Origin: Marinobacter litoralis
GTDB taxonomy: Bacteria; Pseudomonadota; Gammaproteobacteria; Pseudomonadales; Oleiphilaceae
DNA length: 64,000 nt
NCBI RefSeq assembly: GCF_003336705.1
Contig: NZ_QMDL01000003.1
Span: 772,288 to 836,287 of the forward strand
Direction of reading: 5' to 3'
The stretch's first letter is position 1. The number at the start of each line of letters is the position of its first letter. Below, piece after piece: positions 39,029 through 48,147 of the stretch. The notes beneath the pieces were generated by a model. The model was not told where the DNA came from, did not search any database, and saw nothing but the letters and a program-made list of their open reading frames with translations. The position numbers and the translations under genes were made by a program.

Positions 39029-39894
39029 ACATCCTCGGCGTTGAGTTCGTTCAGCATCTCGTGGCGGCCGCCATCGAACAGCCGGAAGGTCACCTTCTGA
39101 ATGCCGGCTTCGCGGATCGTTTGAAAATGCTGGCGGATACCTTTGCCCATTTCACCCACGGGGTCTTCGCTGCCGGAAAACAGATGCACCGGTAAATCTT
39201 TGCGCCATACCATCGGGTTGATGGTGAGCATGCCGCCGAGGAAATCATGCCACAGCCCGGTGCTGCATTCGAATCCGCACAGCGGATCGGCCAGGTATTG
39301 ATCCACTTGCTGTTCATCCCGGCTTAGCCAGTCGCAGTCGGTCCGGTTGGGTCGGAACATGCGGTTGAACTTGCCAAAGGTCAGGTTGGCAATCAGCTTG
39401 CTTTGGTGGCGTTTGCCGCGAACCAGCTTGATCAGCCCGATCAGTGACCGCGAGGGTATCAGCTCCGCTTTGTTGATGCGGTTGGAGGCACTCAGTATCA
39501 GAGCATCAATCGAAGAACCCTGTTGCTGCGCATAACTTTGGGCAATGAAAGAGCCCATGCTATGGCCCAGCACGCTCAGCGGCAGGTTAGGGAAGGTGGC
39601 TCGGGCATGGTTGACGACCAAGCCAAGATCGCCAATTACTTTGGCCCAACCCTGATGGTCGGCATAGTGGCCCAGATCGCTTGGGGCACAATCGGGGCCG
39701 TGGCCCCGATGATGGTAGCTGATCACTGCGATCTGATGTTCCCCCAGCCACTGCGCAAGCCCGGCATAGCGGTTGCCGTGCTCGGCCATACCATGGCTGA
39801 TCACCAGGCAAGCAAGGGGCGCTTCAGGCTGGAACAGAGTGCCGGTAATCCGGTGGCCGTCAGCGGTGGTCAGGTTCAGAGTGTGTTGGTTCAT
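38962..39894 (-). CDS. Alpha/beta hydrolase, monoacylglycerol-lipase-like
   Basis: A 310-residue serine hydrolase of the Hydrolase_4 (lysophospholipase/monoglyceride lipase) group. The catalytic triad is visible: Ser in LGHSMGSF (about residue 112), Asp in FSGSEDPVG (about 245) and His in DGGRHEMLNE (about 277). The oxyanion loop is ISHGMAEHGNRY. There is no signal peptide. ATG 39894 is inside the end of the sterol desaturase gene (35-base overlap), and its own 3' end covers the modA start. This suggests one message for desaturase, lipase and modABC. Confidence 0.82.
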   Translation of the reverse strand: MNQHTLNLTTADGHRITGTLFQPEAPLACLVISHGMAEHGNRYAGLAQWLGEHQIAVISYHHRGHGPDCAPSDLGHYADHQGWAKVIGDLGLVVNHARATFPNLPLSVLGHSMGSFIAQSYAQQQGSSIDALILSASNRINKAELIPSRSLIGLIKLVRGKRHQSKLIANLTFGKFNRMFRPNRTDCDWLSRDEQQVDQYLADPLCGFECSTGLWHDFLGGMLTINPMVWRKDLPVHLFSGSEDPVGEMGKGIRQHFQTIREAGIQKVTFRLFDGGRHEMLNELNAEDVWQHLLTCIPTAQPACAEPLSA

Positions 39895-40846
39895 AAGCGT
39901 TAGCCGGTTCCTGTGCAACCGGGCGTTGCCACTCCGGCGGTTTCCACAAATGTTTTAAACGAGAGCTTAGACTGCCGGGTTTGGCCATGTCGCGGAACAT
40001 ATCCACATATTCGTGAGTCCACAGTACCAGCAGATTGTTCGAATGTACTTGGCGGGGAATACCGTAAGTCGGCGGCAGATCGTCACTTTCGGGCACGAAA
40101 CTGTTGAACAGACGATCCCAAATGATCAGCACCCCACCATAGTTACGATCAATGTACTGTCGGTTTCGCCCGTGGTGGGCACGGTGATGGCTGGGCGTGT
40201 TGAACACAAATTCCACGGCTTCCGGCAGGCGATGGATCAAGGTGGTGTGGATAAAAAACTGATACACCAGCGACAGCGCGTAGGCCACGCCGATCCACAC
40301 CGGATTAAAGCCCAGCAAGGCCATGGGCAGGTAGAACGCCCAGTTGCCGTTGAAAATATTGGTCGCGCTCTGGCGCATGGCAGTGGAAAAGTTCAGGCGT
40401 TCGGATGAGTGGTGAACCACATGGGCGGCCCAGAACCAGCGAATGCGGTGGCTGGAACGATGCATCCAGTAGTAACAGAAGTCCACGCCGATGAAGGTCA
40501 GTACCGCCGTAAGGGCGTTCAGCTCGATGTCGAACAGGCGATAGTGGTAACACAGCGCATACACCGGAAAGGCAATAATCCCGGCAAACAGCAGCTCAGT
40601 GGTTTGATAACCCGCGCCTAACATGAAATTGCGGATCGCTTCGGGAACATCCATCAGCTTAGGATCGTGGCGGATTTTCAGATATTCCCAAACCGCTACG
40701 GCAATAAAGACCGGGGTGGCGATCACAAAAATCAGTTGCCGCTCATCCAGGGCCAGCCAAGGGGCCAGCGTCTCCCAAAGCGCGAGCAGTCCGCTGTTTT
40801 CAAGCACCGAGTGCATCATATCGATCAGAGCCATAACAAAACCCAT
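39860..40846 (-). CDS. Sterol desaturase/fatty acid hydroxylase-family membrane protein
   Basis: A 328-residue di-iron membrane oxygenase. It has several membrane spans and the three histidine clusters: HRSSH (about residue 129), HVVHHSS (about 142) and a C-terminal HHRAHHG (about 221). The family hydroxylates or desaturates lipids such as sterols, carotenoids or alkylglycerol ethers, and the substrate here is unknown. Its overlap with a monoglyceride-lipase-like gene hints at lipid or ether-lipid turnover. Start 40846 was taken; an in-frame ATG four codons later is equally possible. Confidence 0.82.
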   Translation of the reverse strand: MGFVMALIDMMHSVLENSGLLALWETLAPWLALDERQLIFVIATPVFIAVAVWEYLKIRHDPKLMDVPEAIRNFMLGAGYQTTELLFAGIIAFPVYALCYHYRLFDIELNALTAVLTFIGVDFCYYWMHRSSHRIRWFWAAHVVHHSSERLNFSTAMRQSATNIFNGNWAFYLPMALLGFNPVWIGVAYALSLVYQFFIHTTLIHRLPEAVEFVFNTPSHHRAHHGRNRQYIDRNYGGVLIIWDRLFNSFVPESDDLPPTYGIPRQVHSNNLLVLWTHEYVDMFRDMAKPGSLSSRLKHLWKPPEWQRPVAQEPANAYEPTHSEPDHR

Positions 40847-40942
40847 GCTGGTTATTGTTCAGGCTTTATCATGGCATGCACTCGGATATTTCCGATGTCC
40901 TATAGCGTCATTGTGAGTGGCGCTTTGCGACAGGCCCTGCGG

Positions 40943-41680
40943 TTATCGGTTGTTACGGTACATCTCTTCAACGGGTGCCACGATGTCCTGCCACTCGGCC
41001 AAAACTGCCTGAACCGGCTTTGGAATTTTCGCGGGCTTAGGCCAGGGCACCGGGTACTGCTCCGGCTGGAACAACGGTGCCAGCAAGGCACCAGCGGTCA
41101 GGTCCGCGCGGGAGAATTGATCGCCGGCAAGGTAGGGCTGTTTGCCATACACCTCGGCCAACTCGGTGAGCAGGGCTTCAAGAGTCTGCTGGGAGGCATC
41201 CGCGGTGGTTTGATTGATCTTCATCCACTTGCGCATGATGTCATCAACCCGGCTGAAGGCCAGGCTGAGCATGATCTTGTTATAAAACGGAGTGCCGGCA
41301 GCCAGAAGCGGGATCACCACCTTCGGGCGCTGCAGGAAGTAATGGTAGATCCAGGTGCGAATGGCCGGGCCGGCCAGGTTGTCCAGCTTCTTCTCCCAAG
41401 CCAACGCCTCTTGCCGAGCTTTCGGGGATTCGGGCGTCAGGGGCCGTTCCGGGAAGGTTTCATCAAGGTAGTCCAGAATAGCGGACGAGCCTTGAACAAT
41501 GTGCCCGTTGTGATCCAGTACCGGCACCGACGATTCGGCTTTGGTCAACTGCTTGATGGTTTTAACGTGCTGGCCGGGCAGCAAATTCACCGTCTGATAG
41601 TTGATGCCTTTGTAATCCAGCGCCCAGCGTATCTTTTCGGCGTAATGAGAAATGCAAAACTGATAGAGTTTAATAGCCAT
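40943..41680 (-). CDS. Glutathione S-transferase-family protein
   Basis: A 245-residue protein. The N-terminal thioredoxin-like domain contains IKLYQFCISHYAEKIRW, VPVLDHNG and the glutathione-binding QGSSAILDYLDE, followed by an all-helical C-terminal domain with YLAGDQFSRADLTAGALLAPL. The possible catalytic residue is Ser or Cys in FCISHY. The substrate is unknown. ATG 41680 is preceded by GGAAG. It is transcribed leftward, 96 bases upstream of the sterol desaturase gene, and may lead that run. Confidence 0.82.
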   Translation of the reverse strand: MAIKLYQFCISHYAEKIRWALDYKGINYQTVNLLPGQHVKTIKQLTKAESSVPVLDHNGHIVQGSSAILDYLDETFPERPLTPESPKARQEALAWEKKLDNLAGPAIRTWIYHYFLQRPKVVIPLLAAGTPFYNKIMLSLAFSRVDDIMRKWMKINQTTADASQQTLEALLTELAEVYGKQPYLAGDQFSRADLTAGALLAPLFQPEQYPVPWPKPAKIPKPVQAVLAEWQDIVAPVEEMYRNNR

Positions 41681-41857
41681 GAGAACGCTTCCGTAAAATG
41701 TTTGGCCAAGATTACCCGTACTTTGAGCCAATTCCCATGGCAGGAAAGGCAACTGCGGAAGTTGGCCTGCCAGCCAACTGACACGATGGCCATGGTGAAA
41801 AACCGCGGGAATCACTAAACTAGCTTGCTACAGTCTGTCATGCCAGAGGATGTCTTT

Positions 41858-42835
41858 ATGTTGTTACGTCGCGCCCTTTCTGTTTCTGCCGTCGTTGCGG
41901 CAGGTATAGCGGTATCAGCGTGTGCCACTAAACCCGAAGTGAAAAGTTTATCGGACTACGGGGTTTATCAGTGTGGCCAGTTAGACCTGAAGGTGGCCGG
42001 AGTGGAAGAAAGCGGGCTTCTTGGCATCGAATACCTGAACCGACGTGTGCTGCTGAAACCGTCTCCGACCGATGAAGGCGCACTATACGTTGCGCCGGGC
42101 GACACCCAGACTCGATTCTGGGCTAAAGGCGAGCGTGCCACGTTCACTCTGAAAGGTAATGCCTTGCCCGAGTGCCTGGAGCCGGGCGCAATAGAATCCT
42201 CGTTTAAGGCCATGGGCACAGAGCCTAACTGGTCGGCTGAAATCGAAAACAACCGAATGGACCTGACCTTGCCCTACGATGGCGAGGTTTTGGAAGGCGT
42301 GTGGTTGCGTGAGAGCGTTGCTAACCGTCACGGGCGTGTTTACGAAGGCAAGGTCGATGAGCGCGAAATAGAAGTGTCAGTGGCGCATCAGCTGTGTGAA
42401 AACCCCATGTCCGGTGCCCAGTATCCGGCGCAAGTACGGCTGACGGTGGATGGCAATACGTTCGAAGGGTGTGGTGGCGACCGCGAGCGGCTATTCCAGG
42501 GCGCAGAATGGGTCGTGGATGATCTGGCCGGCGACGGCATCATTGATCGTTCCATGATGACCATCCGTTTCCATGATGAAAACCGTATCAGTGGCCGCGC
42601 TTCTTGTAACCGCTACATGGGCAGCTATTCTCTGACCGGAGAGAACCTGACGTTCGGTCAGATGGGCAGCACCATGATGGCGTGCCACGATTCTTTGATG
42701 AATCAGGAGCGCAAGTTCCTGACCCTGATGTCTGAAGTGGTTTCCGGCCATATTGGTCGTCACGGAGAATTGTTGCTGAAAACGCAGTCCGGTGACACCA
42801 TCAAGGCCTTCAAGTCGGATATCGAAAACCCCTAA
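41858..42835 (+). CDS. META-domain lipoprotein
   Basis: A 325-residue protein with a lipoprotein signal (AAGIAVSAC, Cys about 22). The middle has a COG3650-like stretch, FKAMGTEPNWSAEI. The C-terminal roughly 105 residues form an HslJ/META domain: AEWVVDDLAGDGI, GRASCNRYMGSYSL, STMMACHDSLMNQE. The domain is linked in other bacteria to heat-shock or motility-related envelope roles. The role here is unknown. ATG 41858 follows GAGGAT. A GST gene starts 18 bases after the stop. Confidence 0.78.
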   Translation: MLLRRALSVSAVVAAGIAVSACATKPEVKSLSDYGVYQCGQLDLKVAGVEESGLLGIEYLNRRVLLKPSPTDEGALYVAPGDTQTRFWAKGERATFTLKGNALPECLEPGAIESSFKAMGTEPNWSAEIENNRMDLTLPYDGEVLEGVWLRESVANRHGRVYEGKVDEREIEVSVAHQLCENPMSGAQYPAQVRLTVDGNTFEGCGGDRERLFQGAEWVVDDLAGDGIIDRSMMTIRFHDENRISGRASCNRYMGSYSLTGENLTFGQMGSTMMACHDSLMNQERKFLTLMSEVVSGHIGRHGELLLKTQSGDTIKAFKSDIENP

Positions 42836-42853
42836 ACCGAAGGTAACAACAAC

Positions 42854-43471
42854 ATGAAAATCTTCGAAACAAAAAGTGCACCGAACCCGCGTCGCGTTCG
42901 TATCTTTATGGCTGAAAAAGGCCTGCTGGATAAGGCTGAGTTCGTCCAGGTAGACATCGAAAAAGGTGAAAACCTGACACCGGAATTCAAAGCGCGGAAC
43001 CCGATGAAAAAAGTCCCGGTGATGGAACTGGACGACGGCAGCTGCTTGGCAGAAACCATGGCCATCTGTCGCTACTTCGAAGAAAGTTATCCCGACACGC
43101 CGAAGCTGCTGGGTGAAACGGCGCTGGAAAAAGCTCAGGTGGAGCAGTGGCTACGTTGGATTGAACTGTACTTCTTCATGCCCACCGGCATGTGCTTTCA
43201 GCACACCACTGGGTACTTCAAAGATCGCATGAACCCGATCAAGGAATGGGGTGAAGAGTGCGGGCTGGGTGTGGAAAAGTTCATGCACTTCCTGAACAAG
43301 CACCTCGAAGGCAAAGAGTACATCTGCTGCGATAAATTTACCGCGGCCGACATCAACGCCTTTACCACCGTTGCTTTTGCTCGTGTGGTGAATATTCGCC
43401 CCAAGCCGGAACAAACCAACCTGCAAGCCTGGTACGACCGCATCAAGGCGCGGCCATCTTCGCAGGCATAA
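42854..43471 (+). CDS. Glutathione S-transferase
   Basis: A 205-residue cytosolic GST: MKIFETKSAPNPRRVRIFM, KVPVMELDDGSCLAETMAICRY (shown in parts), which holds the cis-Pro and the glutathione-binding Glu-Thr, then a helical domain with FTAADINAFTTV. The likely activating residue is a Ser near SAPNPRR. It is separate in sequence from the GST at 40.9-41.7 kb. It lies in a rightward set with the META lipoprotein before it and the DUF4202 gene 39 bases after. Confidence 0.86.
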   Translation: MKIFETKSAPNPRRVRIFMAEKGLLDKAEFVQVDIEKGENLTPEFKARNPMKKVPVMELDDGSCLAETMAICRYFEESYPDTPKLLGETALEKAQVEQWLRWIELYFFMPTGMCFQHTTGYFKDRMNPIKEWGEECGLGVEKFMHFLNKHLEGKEYICCDKFTAADINAFTTVAFARVVNIRPKPEQTNLQAWYDRIKARPSSQA

Positions 43472-43510
43472 GTGATCAGCGGCTGCATCCGCTTGCTACA
43501 AGGAACTGAC

Positions 43511-44125
43511 ATGACGCAAAACACCAAACTGACGCTGGCCCTCGAGGCCATTGATCGGGCGAATCGGGCCGATCCCAACAGGGAACAGGTTGAAGGCGAG
43601 AGCCTGCCCAAGGAATACGCCTATAGCCTGCACATGACGCGTTGGTTGTTTGCGCTGGAGGCAGAGCCTTCCGAGCGGATGCAGATTGCCTGTCGCGCCC
43701 AGCACATTGAGCGCTGGACCATCCCGAGAAGTGATTTCGGGGAAGGCCGGAAGAATTACTACCAGTGGCGTCAGGCCTGCGGGCGGATGCACGGTCGGCG
43801 CGCGGCAGAAATCATGGCCGAGTGTGGTTATCCACAGGATGAATGCGAGCGGGTAGAAACCATCCTTACCAAGCGGGAATTGCGCAATGACCCGGACACC
43901 CAGCTACTGGAAGACGTGGCTTGCATCGTGTTTCTGGAGCGTTACTTCGCGCAGTTCTACGAAGAAAATCCGGATTACGACAAAGAGAAATGGCTCACCA
44001 TTGTGCGTCGCACCTGGGCCAAAATGACCCCGAGGGGTCATGAGGCTGCGCTGCAGCTGGCGGGTAATCTGCCGCCCCACCTGTTGGCCTTGCTGCAAGA
44101 GGCCCTGTCCGAAACGGGCGAATAA
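43511..44125 (+). CDS. DUF4202-family protein
   Basis: A 204-residue soluble protein with HMTRWLFALEAEPSE, ACRAQHIERWTIPRSDFGEGR, and ILTKRELRNDPDTQLLEDVACIVFLE (quoted in parts). These fit the DUF4202 family of unknown function. The pattern of His, Glu and Asp residues in AQHIERW and EDVACIVFLE resembles an HD-like metal site, which is inference. ATG 43511 follows AAGGAA. It ends 29 bases before the Fur box of the iron-uptake region. Confidence 0.7.
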   Translation: MTQNTKLTLALEAIDRANRADPNREQVEGESLPKEYAYSLHMTRWLFALEAEPSERMQIACRAQHIERWTIPRSDFGEGRKNYYQWRQACGRMHGRRAAEIMAECGYPQDECERVETILTKRELRNDPDTQLLEDVACIVFLERYFAQFYEENPDYDKEKWLTIVRRTWAKMTPRGHEAALQLAGNLPPHLLALLQEALSETGE

Positions 44126-44154
44126 TTACGACACTTGAGGCAGGTGTACTTGCT

Positions 44155-44173
44155 GCGTATGATATTCATTATC
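44155..44173. promoter_or_regulatory. Predicted Fur box before the response regulator gene
   Basis: The 19 bases GCGTATGATATTCATTATC match the Fur consensus GATAATGATAATCATTATC at about 15 of 19 positions, with the right half matching 8 of 9. The site lies 21 bases before ATG 44195. Confidence 0.7.
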
Positions 44174-44194
44174 ATTTAATATTGGATATCAATA

Positions 44195-44899
44195 ATGGCT
44201 GCGCCTGCCAACAACACCCCGAAGATTCTGATCGCTGAAGACGACCCTCACTTGAGTGAACAGCTGGCTACCCAGCTGACCTCCCGTGGGTATTCCGTGC
44301 TGCAAAGCCATCAAGGCGATCACGCGTTGGTGGCTGCACTGGGGCAGCGGCTGGATATGATCCTGCTGGATGTGCTTCTGCCCATCATGAATGGCTTTGA
44401 AGTGCTGCAAAGGCTTCGCAAAACCTGCCAGACACCGGTCATGATGCTGACCAACGATGGCTCTGAAGACGAGCGCATTCGAGGTTATCAACAGGGCGCA
44501 GACGACTGTTTGCCCAAACCGTTCAATTTCACGGAATTGTTTCTGAGAATTGAAGCTCTGCTGCGGCGCACTCGGGGTGCTCTCGATCACCGCGCCGAAC
44601 CACCCATCCTCTCCGTGGGCGAACTGCAGTTAGACCGCCAAACCATGCAGGTGCTTTACCAGCAGCGCCCGGTCAGCCTGACCCCCATTCAGTTTCGTTT
44701 GCTCTGGATCTTGGTGCTGCACCAACGAGAACCCCTGAGCAAACCCTACCTCTATCAAGTGGTGCTCGAAAAAGAGTTCAGCCGATACGACCGCAGTCTG
44801 GATATGCACCTGAGCCGCATTCGCCGCAAGCTGATAGAAGCCGGCGTGGCTGGCGATCGGCTGCAAACGGTTCACGGCAAAGGCTATTGCTTCCTGTAA
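44195..44899 (+). CDS. OmpR-family response regulator, no kinase gene adjacent
   Basis: A 234-residue two-component regulator. The receiver domain has AEDDPHLSEQL, the phosphoacceptor Asp in MILLDVLLP (about residue 55), Thr in MMLTNDGSE and Lys in CLPKPFNF. The C-terminal winged-helix domain has PISL-type SLTPIQFRLLW and DMHLSRIRRKLIEAG. There is no histidine kinase gene beside it. A strong Fur box just upstream implies repression by iron. It is oriented with the TonB receptor gene, so it may regulate petrobactin uptake or synthesis. Confidence 0.88.
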   Translation: MAAPANNTPKILIAEDDPHLSEQLATQLTSRGYSVLQSHQGDHALVAALGQRLDMILLDVLLPIMNGFEVLQRLRKTCQTPVMMLTNDGSEDERIRGYQQGADDCLPKPFNFTELFLRIEALLRRTRGALDHRAEPPILSVGELQLDRQTMQVLYQQRPVSLTPIQFRLLWILVLHQREPLSKPYLYQVVLEKEFSRYDRSLDMHLSRIRRKLIEAGVAGDRLQTVHGKGYCFL

Positions 44900-44990
44900 G
44901 TCAGCTTACGGCATTGGCTCACGGTAAAGATGTAACAAATGTAAAACCGGTTCCCTTAGCGACACAAGTTATCGAGAATGCATGCCAAAT

Positions 44991-45009
44991 ACGAATGGTT
45001 ATCATAATG
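44991..45009. promoter_or_regulatory. Predicted Fur box before the TonB receptor gene
   Basis: ACGAATGGTTATCATAATG, read on the minus strand, matches the Fur consensus at about 13 of 19 positions with the left half at 7 of 9. It is 14 bases before ATG 45023, so Fur bound here would block the receptor promoter or ribosome access region. Confidence 0.55.
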
Positions 45010-45022
45010 GAGTATGGTCGTT

Positions 45023-46990
45023 ATGGCAGTTTCAACCCCGGTTGCACAGCCCAAACAATTTCGCCGCAGTGCTCTCTGGCTGGCTTTATTAGCCGCGCCG
45101 CTGGCTCACGCTGAGCCCGTCACACTGGATCCTATTCAGGTCACCGCTGAGCGCGTGGCAGACGCAGACACAGTGGTAGACGCACAAGCTCTTGAGCGGT
45201 ATCAGGCCGACGATCTTGAAGATGTGTTCGCCGGCGAACCGGAAGTGAGTGTCGGTGGTTCAGTGGGTGTGGCCCAGAAAGTCTACGTGCGTGGTTTTGA
45301 AGATCCGTTGTTGAACGTGAGTGTGGACGGGGCTACGCAGGCTGGCGTGTTGTTCCACCACACGGGGCGTATCGCCGTAGATCCGGATCTGCTGAAGCGT
45401 GTCGAAGTAGACACGGGTGCCGGTAAAGCCACGGCGGGCGCGGGCGCGCTGGGCGGTGCCATTCGCTTCGTGACCAAAGATCCCGAAGATCTGTTGCGTG
45501 AGGGCGAAGACGTAGGCGCATTGGTGAAATTAGGCTCTTTCTCGAACACCAAAGGCTACAGCGTGAACACCACGATTTTCGGACGCCTGAACGACCAGTG
45601 GAGCACCTTGGTGTCGGTCAGCCAGAGCGACCACGAGCGCTATGAAGATGGCAACGGCGATGAAGTCCCGGGCACCGATGCTCGCCAGCAAATGGGCATG
45701 GCGAAATTGGTGGGGCATTTTGGCAACGGCCAAACCCTGCGCCTCAGCCACGAAGTGCGCACCGATGAAGGCGAGCGCCCGCAGCGTCCGCAGTGGGTTG
45801 TGAGCGGTTTTAACAAACTCTACGACCTGGACGGCCGCCGGGACACCACTACATTGAACTACGCGGTCGCGCCGGAAGGGAATCCCTGGCTGGATGCTGA
45901 ATTCACCTTGTATCAGACTGAATCAGAAGTAGAGCAGAACGTAGAAGATCGTTGGGGGCGCTACTACGGCTTCAGCCGCAGCATCGGTGGTGACCTGCGC
46001 AATACCAGCAAACTCGGCGATCACAGCCTGACCTACGGCGTTGATTACCGGGAAGACAAGGTCAATGCCGGCGGCGAAACCGATAAGCGTGCTGAAGAGG
46101 AAACCGGCGATGTGCTCGGCGTGTATCTGCAGGCGGATCTGTGGCTCACCCAGCAACTGCTGCTCAGCACCGGTGCCCGTTACGACGACTACAACCTGCG
46201 CGATAACAACGACCAAAAGTTCAGTGAAGATGCCGTCAGCCCCAACGCCAGCCTCGCTTGGCACGTGCTGGATGGCCTGACTTTGAAAGCCGGCTACGCA
46301 GAAGCCTTCCGTGGCCCCATGCCCCATGATGCCTTCAAGATTGATCGCGGCCAGAACGACCCGGATTTGAAAGGCGAGAAGGCGAAGAACACGGAAGTCG
46401 GCTTCGATTACGTCTATCAGAACTTCAGCCTGTCAGCGGAGGTGTACCGTTCCGAGGTTAAAGATGCCATCGCGGACGCATTGTTCGGACCGGCCATTTA
46501 CGAGAACATCGGTGATCTGGAATCCGACGGCTACCGCATCTCCGCGGGCTATCAGTGGAACGCTCTGAGCGCAGGCTTGAGCTTCCACAGTAACGATGCC
46601 GAAGTGGATGGCCAGCCACTGACCGTTTACGAACATAACCTGCTCGGCAACACCATCGGTGACACTTGGGTGGCCGATCTGGCTTACCGCTGGAATCGCA
46701 ATCTCGAGTTTGGCTGGCAGGGCCAGTTTGTGCAGGGCATTGATAACCTGGAAACCTCAGTGGGCACCATCGACAAACCGGGCTACGGCGTGCACGACCT
46801 GTTCGTGAACTGGCTACCTACCGGCAACGAAGATCTGCGTCTGACTCTGGCAGTCAAGAATGTGGGCGACAACCAGTACCTCGACCACGCCAGCAACGCC
46901 GATTATGAGCATCTTGCCGGCTACGAAGGAGTGGTTGGATTACCCGCACCGGGCCGTGATATCCGCCTCGGCTTGGCCATGCGTTTCTGA
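45023..46990 (+). CDS. TonB-dependent outer-membrane siderophore receptor
   Basis: A 655-residue precursor with a signal peptide (LALLAAPLAHAEP). The plug domain contains the TonB-box-like IQVTAERV, KVYVRGFEDPLLNVSVDG and GAGALGGAIRFVT. A 22-strand barrel follows, ending in the terminal Phe (GLAMRF) needed for outer-membrane insertion. The neighbouring binding protein and ABC genes and the facing asb cluster make ferric petrobactin the probable ligand. A Fur box precedes it. ATG 45023 is preferred over 45014 because GGAG then has normal spacing. Confidence 0.88.
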   Translation: MAVSTPVAQPKQFRRSALWLALLAAPLAHAEPVTLDPIQVTAERVADADTVVDAQALERYQADDLEDVFAGEPEVSVGGSVGVAQKVYVRGFEDPLLNVSVDGATQAGVLFHHTGRIAVDPDLLKRVEVDTGAGKATAGAGALGGAIRFVTKDPEDLLREGEDVGALVKLGSFSNTKGYSVNTTIFGRLNDQWSTLVSVSQSDHERYEDGNGDEVPGTDARQQMGMAKLVGHFGNGQTLRLSHEVRTDEGERPQRPQWVVSGFNKLYDLDGRRDTTTLNYAVAPEGNPWLDAEFTLYQTESEVEQNVEDRWGRYYGFSRSIGGDLRNTSKLGDHSLTYGVDYREDKVNAGGETDKRAEEETGDVLGVYLQADLWLTQQLLLSTGARYDDYNLRDNNDQKFSEDAVSPNASLAWHVLDGLTLKAGYAEAFRGPMPHDAFKIDRGQNDPDLKGEKAKNTEVGFDYVYQNFSLSAEVYRSEVKDAIADALFGPAIYENIGDLESDGYRISAGYQWNALSAGLSFHSNDAEVDGQPLTVYEHNLLGNTIGDTWVADLAYRWNRNLEFGWQGQFVQGIDNLETSVGTIDKPGYGVHDLFVNWLPTGNEDLRLTLAVKNVGDNQYLDHASNADYEHLAGYEGVVGLPAPGRDIRLGLAMRF

Positions 46991-46998
46991 GGCCGCTG

Positions 46999-48147
46999 AT
47001 GTTACGCACCCGAGTTCTAGCCGCCCTTTTGGGCGGCCTTTTCTGTTTGTGGGCCGACGTTTCGTTGGCGGCCCGCACGGTTACCGATCTGGCCGGCCGT
47101 TCGGTTGAGCTTCCCGATGAGGTCAACCGCATTGTGCTGGGCGAAAGTCGCTACATTCCGGCCCTCGCTATTTTGGAGGGTGAGGCCTTGCCGGACCGTT
47201 TGGCCGGCATGCTGCCCGATTTCGAGATGACCGATCCGGGCGGGTACGCCCAGTATCTGGAAGCTTTCCCTGAGCTGGCGGATGTGCCGCGTGTCGGCCA
47301 CACCTCCGCCGACAGTTTCAGTTTGGAAAGCGTGCTGGCCATGGGAGCCGATCTCGCCATCTTCAGTCTGGAAGGCCACGGCCCCGGCGCTCATAACGGC
47401 CAGTTGATCGACCAGCTGCAACGGGCAGGCATCGCCGTGGTGTTCATTGATTTCCGGCAGAACCCGCTGGTGAACACGCCGAAAAGCATGGCTCTGTTGG
47501 GCGAAGTCTTAGGCCGGCAAGCGCAGGCCAAAACCTTCAACCAGTTCTACCGCCAACAGCTGATGAAGGTGACCGACGTGATTGAGCAGATTCCGGAGCC
47601 AAACAAGCCCACGGTATTCCTGCACAGCCGGTTGGGCCTTCACGACAGCTGCTGTGAAACCATGGTCGAAGGCATGATGGGGCATTTCCTCCAAGCCGCT
47701 GGCGCGCGCAACATTGCTAAGGGCAAGGTGCCGGGTGTCAGTGGTGTGCTGAACCTCGAATACCTGATCAGCAACCCGCCGGATTACTATGTGGCCACGG
47801 CCATCGGCTCCCGTAAGTACGCCCGCTCGGATGCGAACTACAGCTACGTGATGCTTGGTGCCGGTATCGACGCAGACATGGCCCGAGCGTCACTGACGCA
47901 GGCCACCAACCGGCCCGGGTTACGTGCGGTAAAGCCCATTCGTGAAGGCCGGGCCATGGCCATCTGGCACCACTTCTACAACACCCCCATGAACGTGGTT
48001 GCGGTTCAGGCGCTGGCCCGATGGTTTCACCCGAATGCCTTTGCCGATCTGAATCCGGAGGCGACGCTGGCGGAATTCTACCAGCGATTTCAGCCGGTCG
48101 GGTTGGATGGGGTTTATTGGATCAGTACTGAGGAGGCGCCCGAATGA
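46999..48147 (+). CDS. Periplasmic siderophore-binding protein of an iron ABC transporter
   Basis: A 382-residue class-III binding protein. It has a signal peptide ending near SLAARTV, then VTDLAGRSVELPDEVNRIV, MGADLAIFSLEGHG, and a long helix linking two lobes (SMALLGEVLGRQ). The adjacent cysteines in HDSCCETMV are unusual. It starts eight bases after the receptor stop and overlaps the permease as ATGA. The fold matches the FhuD/BtuF-type proteins that deliver ferric siderophores. Confidence 0.86.
   Translation: MLRTRVLAALLGGLFCLWADVSLAARTVTDLAGRSVELPDEVNRIVLGESRYIPALAILEGEALPDRLAGMLPDFEMTDPGGYAQYLEAFPELADVPRVGHTSADSFSLESVLAMGADLAIFSLEGHGPGAHNGQLIDQLQRAGIAVVFIDFRQNPLVNTPKSMALLGEVLGRQAQAKTFNQFYRQQLMKVTDVIEQIPEPNKPTVFLHSRLGLHDSCCETMVEGMMGHFLQAAGARNIAKGKVPGVSGVLNLEYLISNPPDYYVATAIGSRKYARSDANYSYVMLGAGIDADMARASLTQATNRPGLRAVKPIREGRAMAIWHHFYNTPMNVVAVQALARWFHPNAFADLNPEATLAEFYQRFQPVGLDGVYWISTEEAPE

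Noticed and set aside
40667..41818. Rightward open frame of 383 codons
   Set aside because: It runs antisense through the start of the sterol desaturase gene and all of the glutathione transferase gene, both of which have clear motifs and ribosome sites. The codon pattern is that of a shadow frame in GC-rich DNA.
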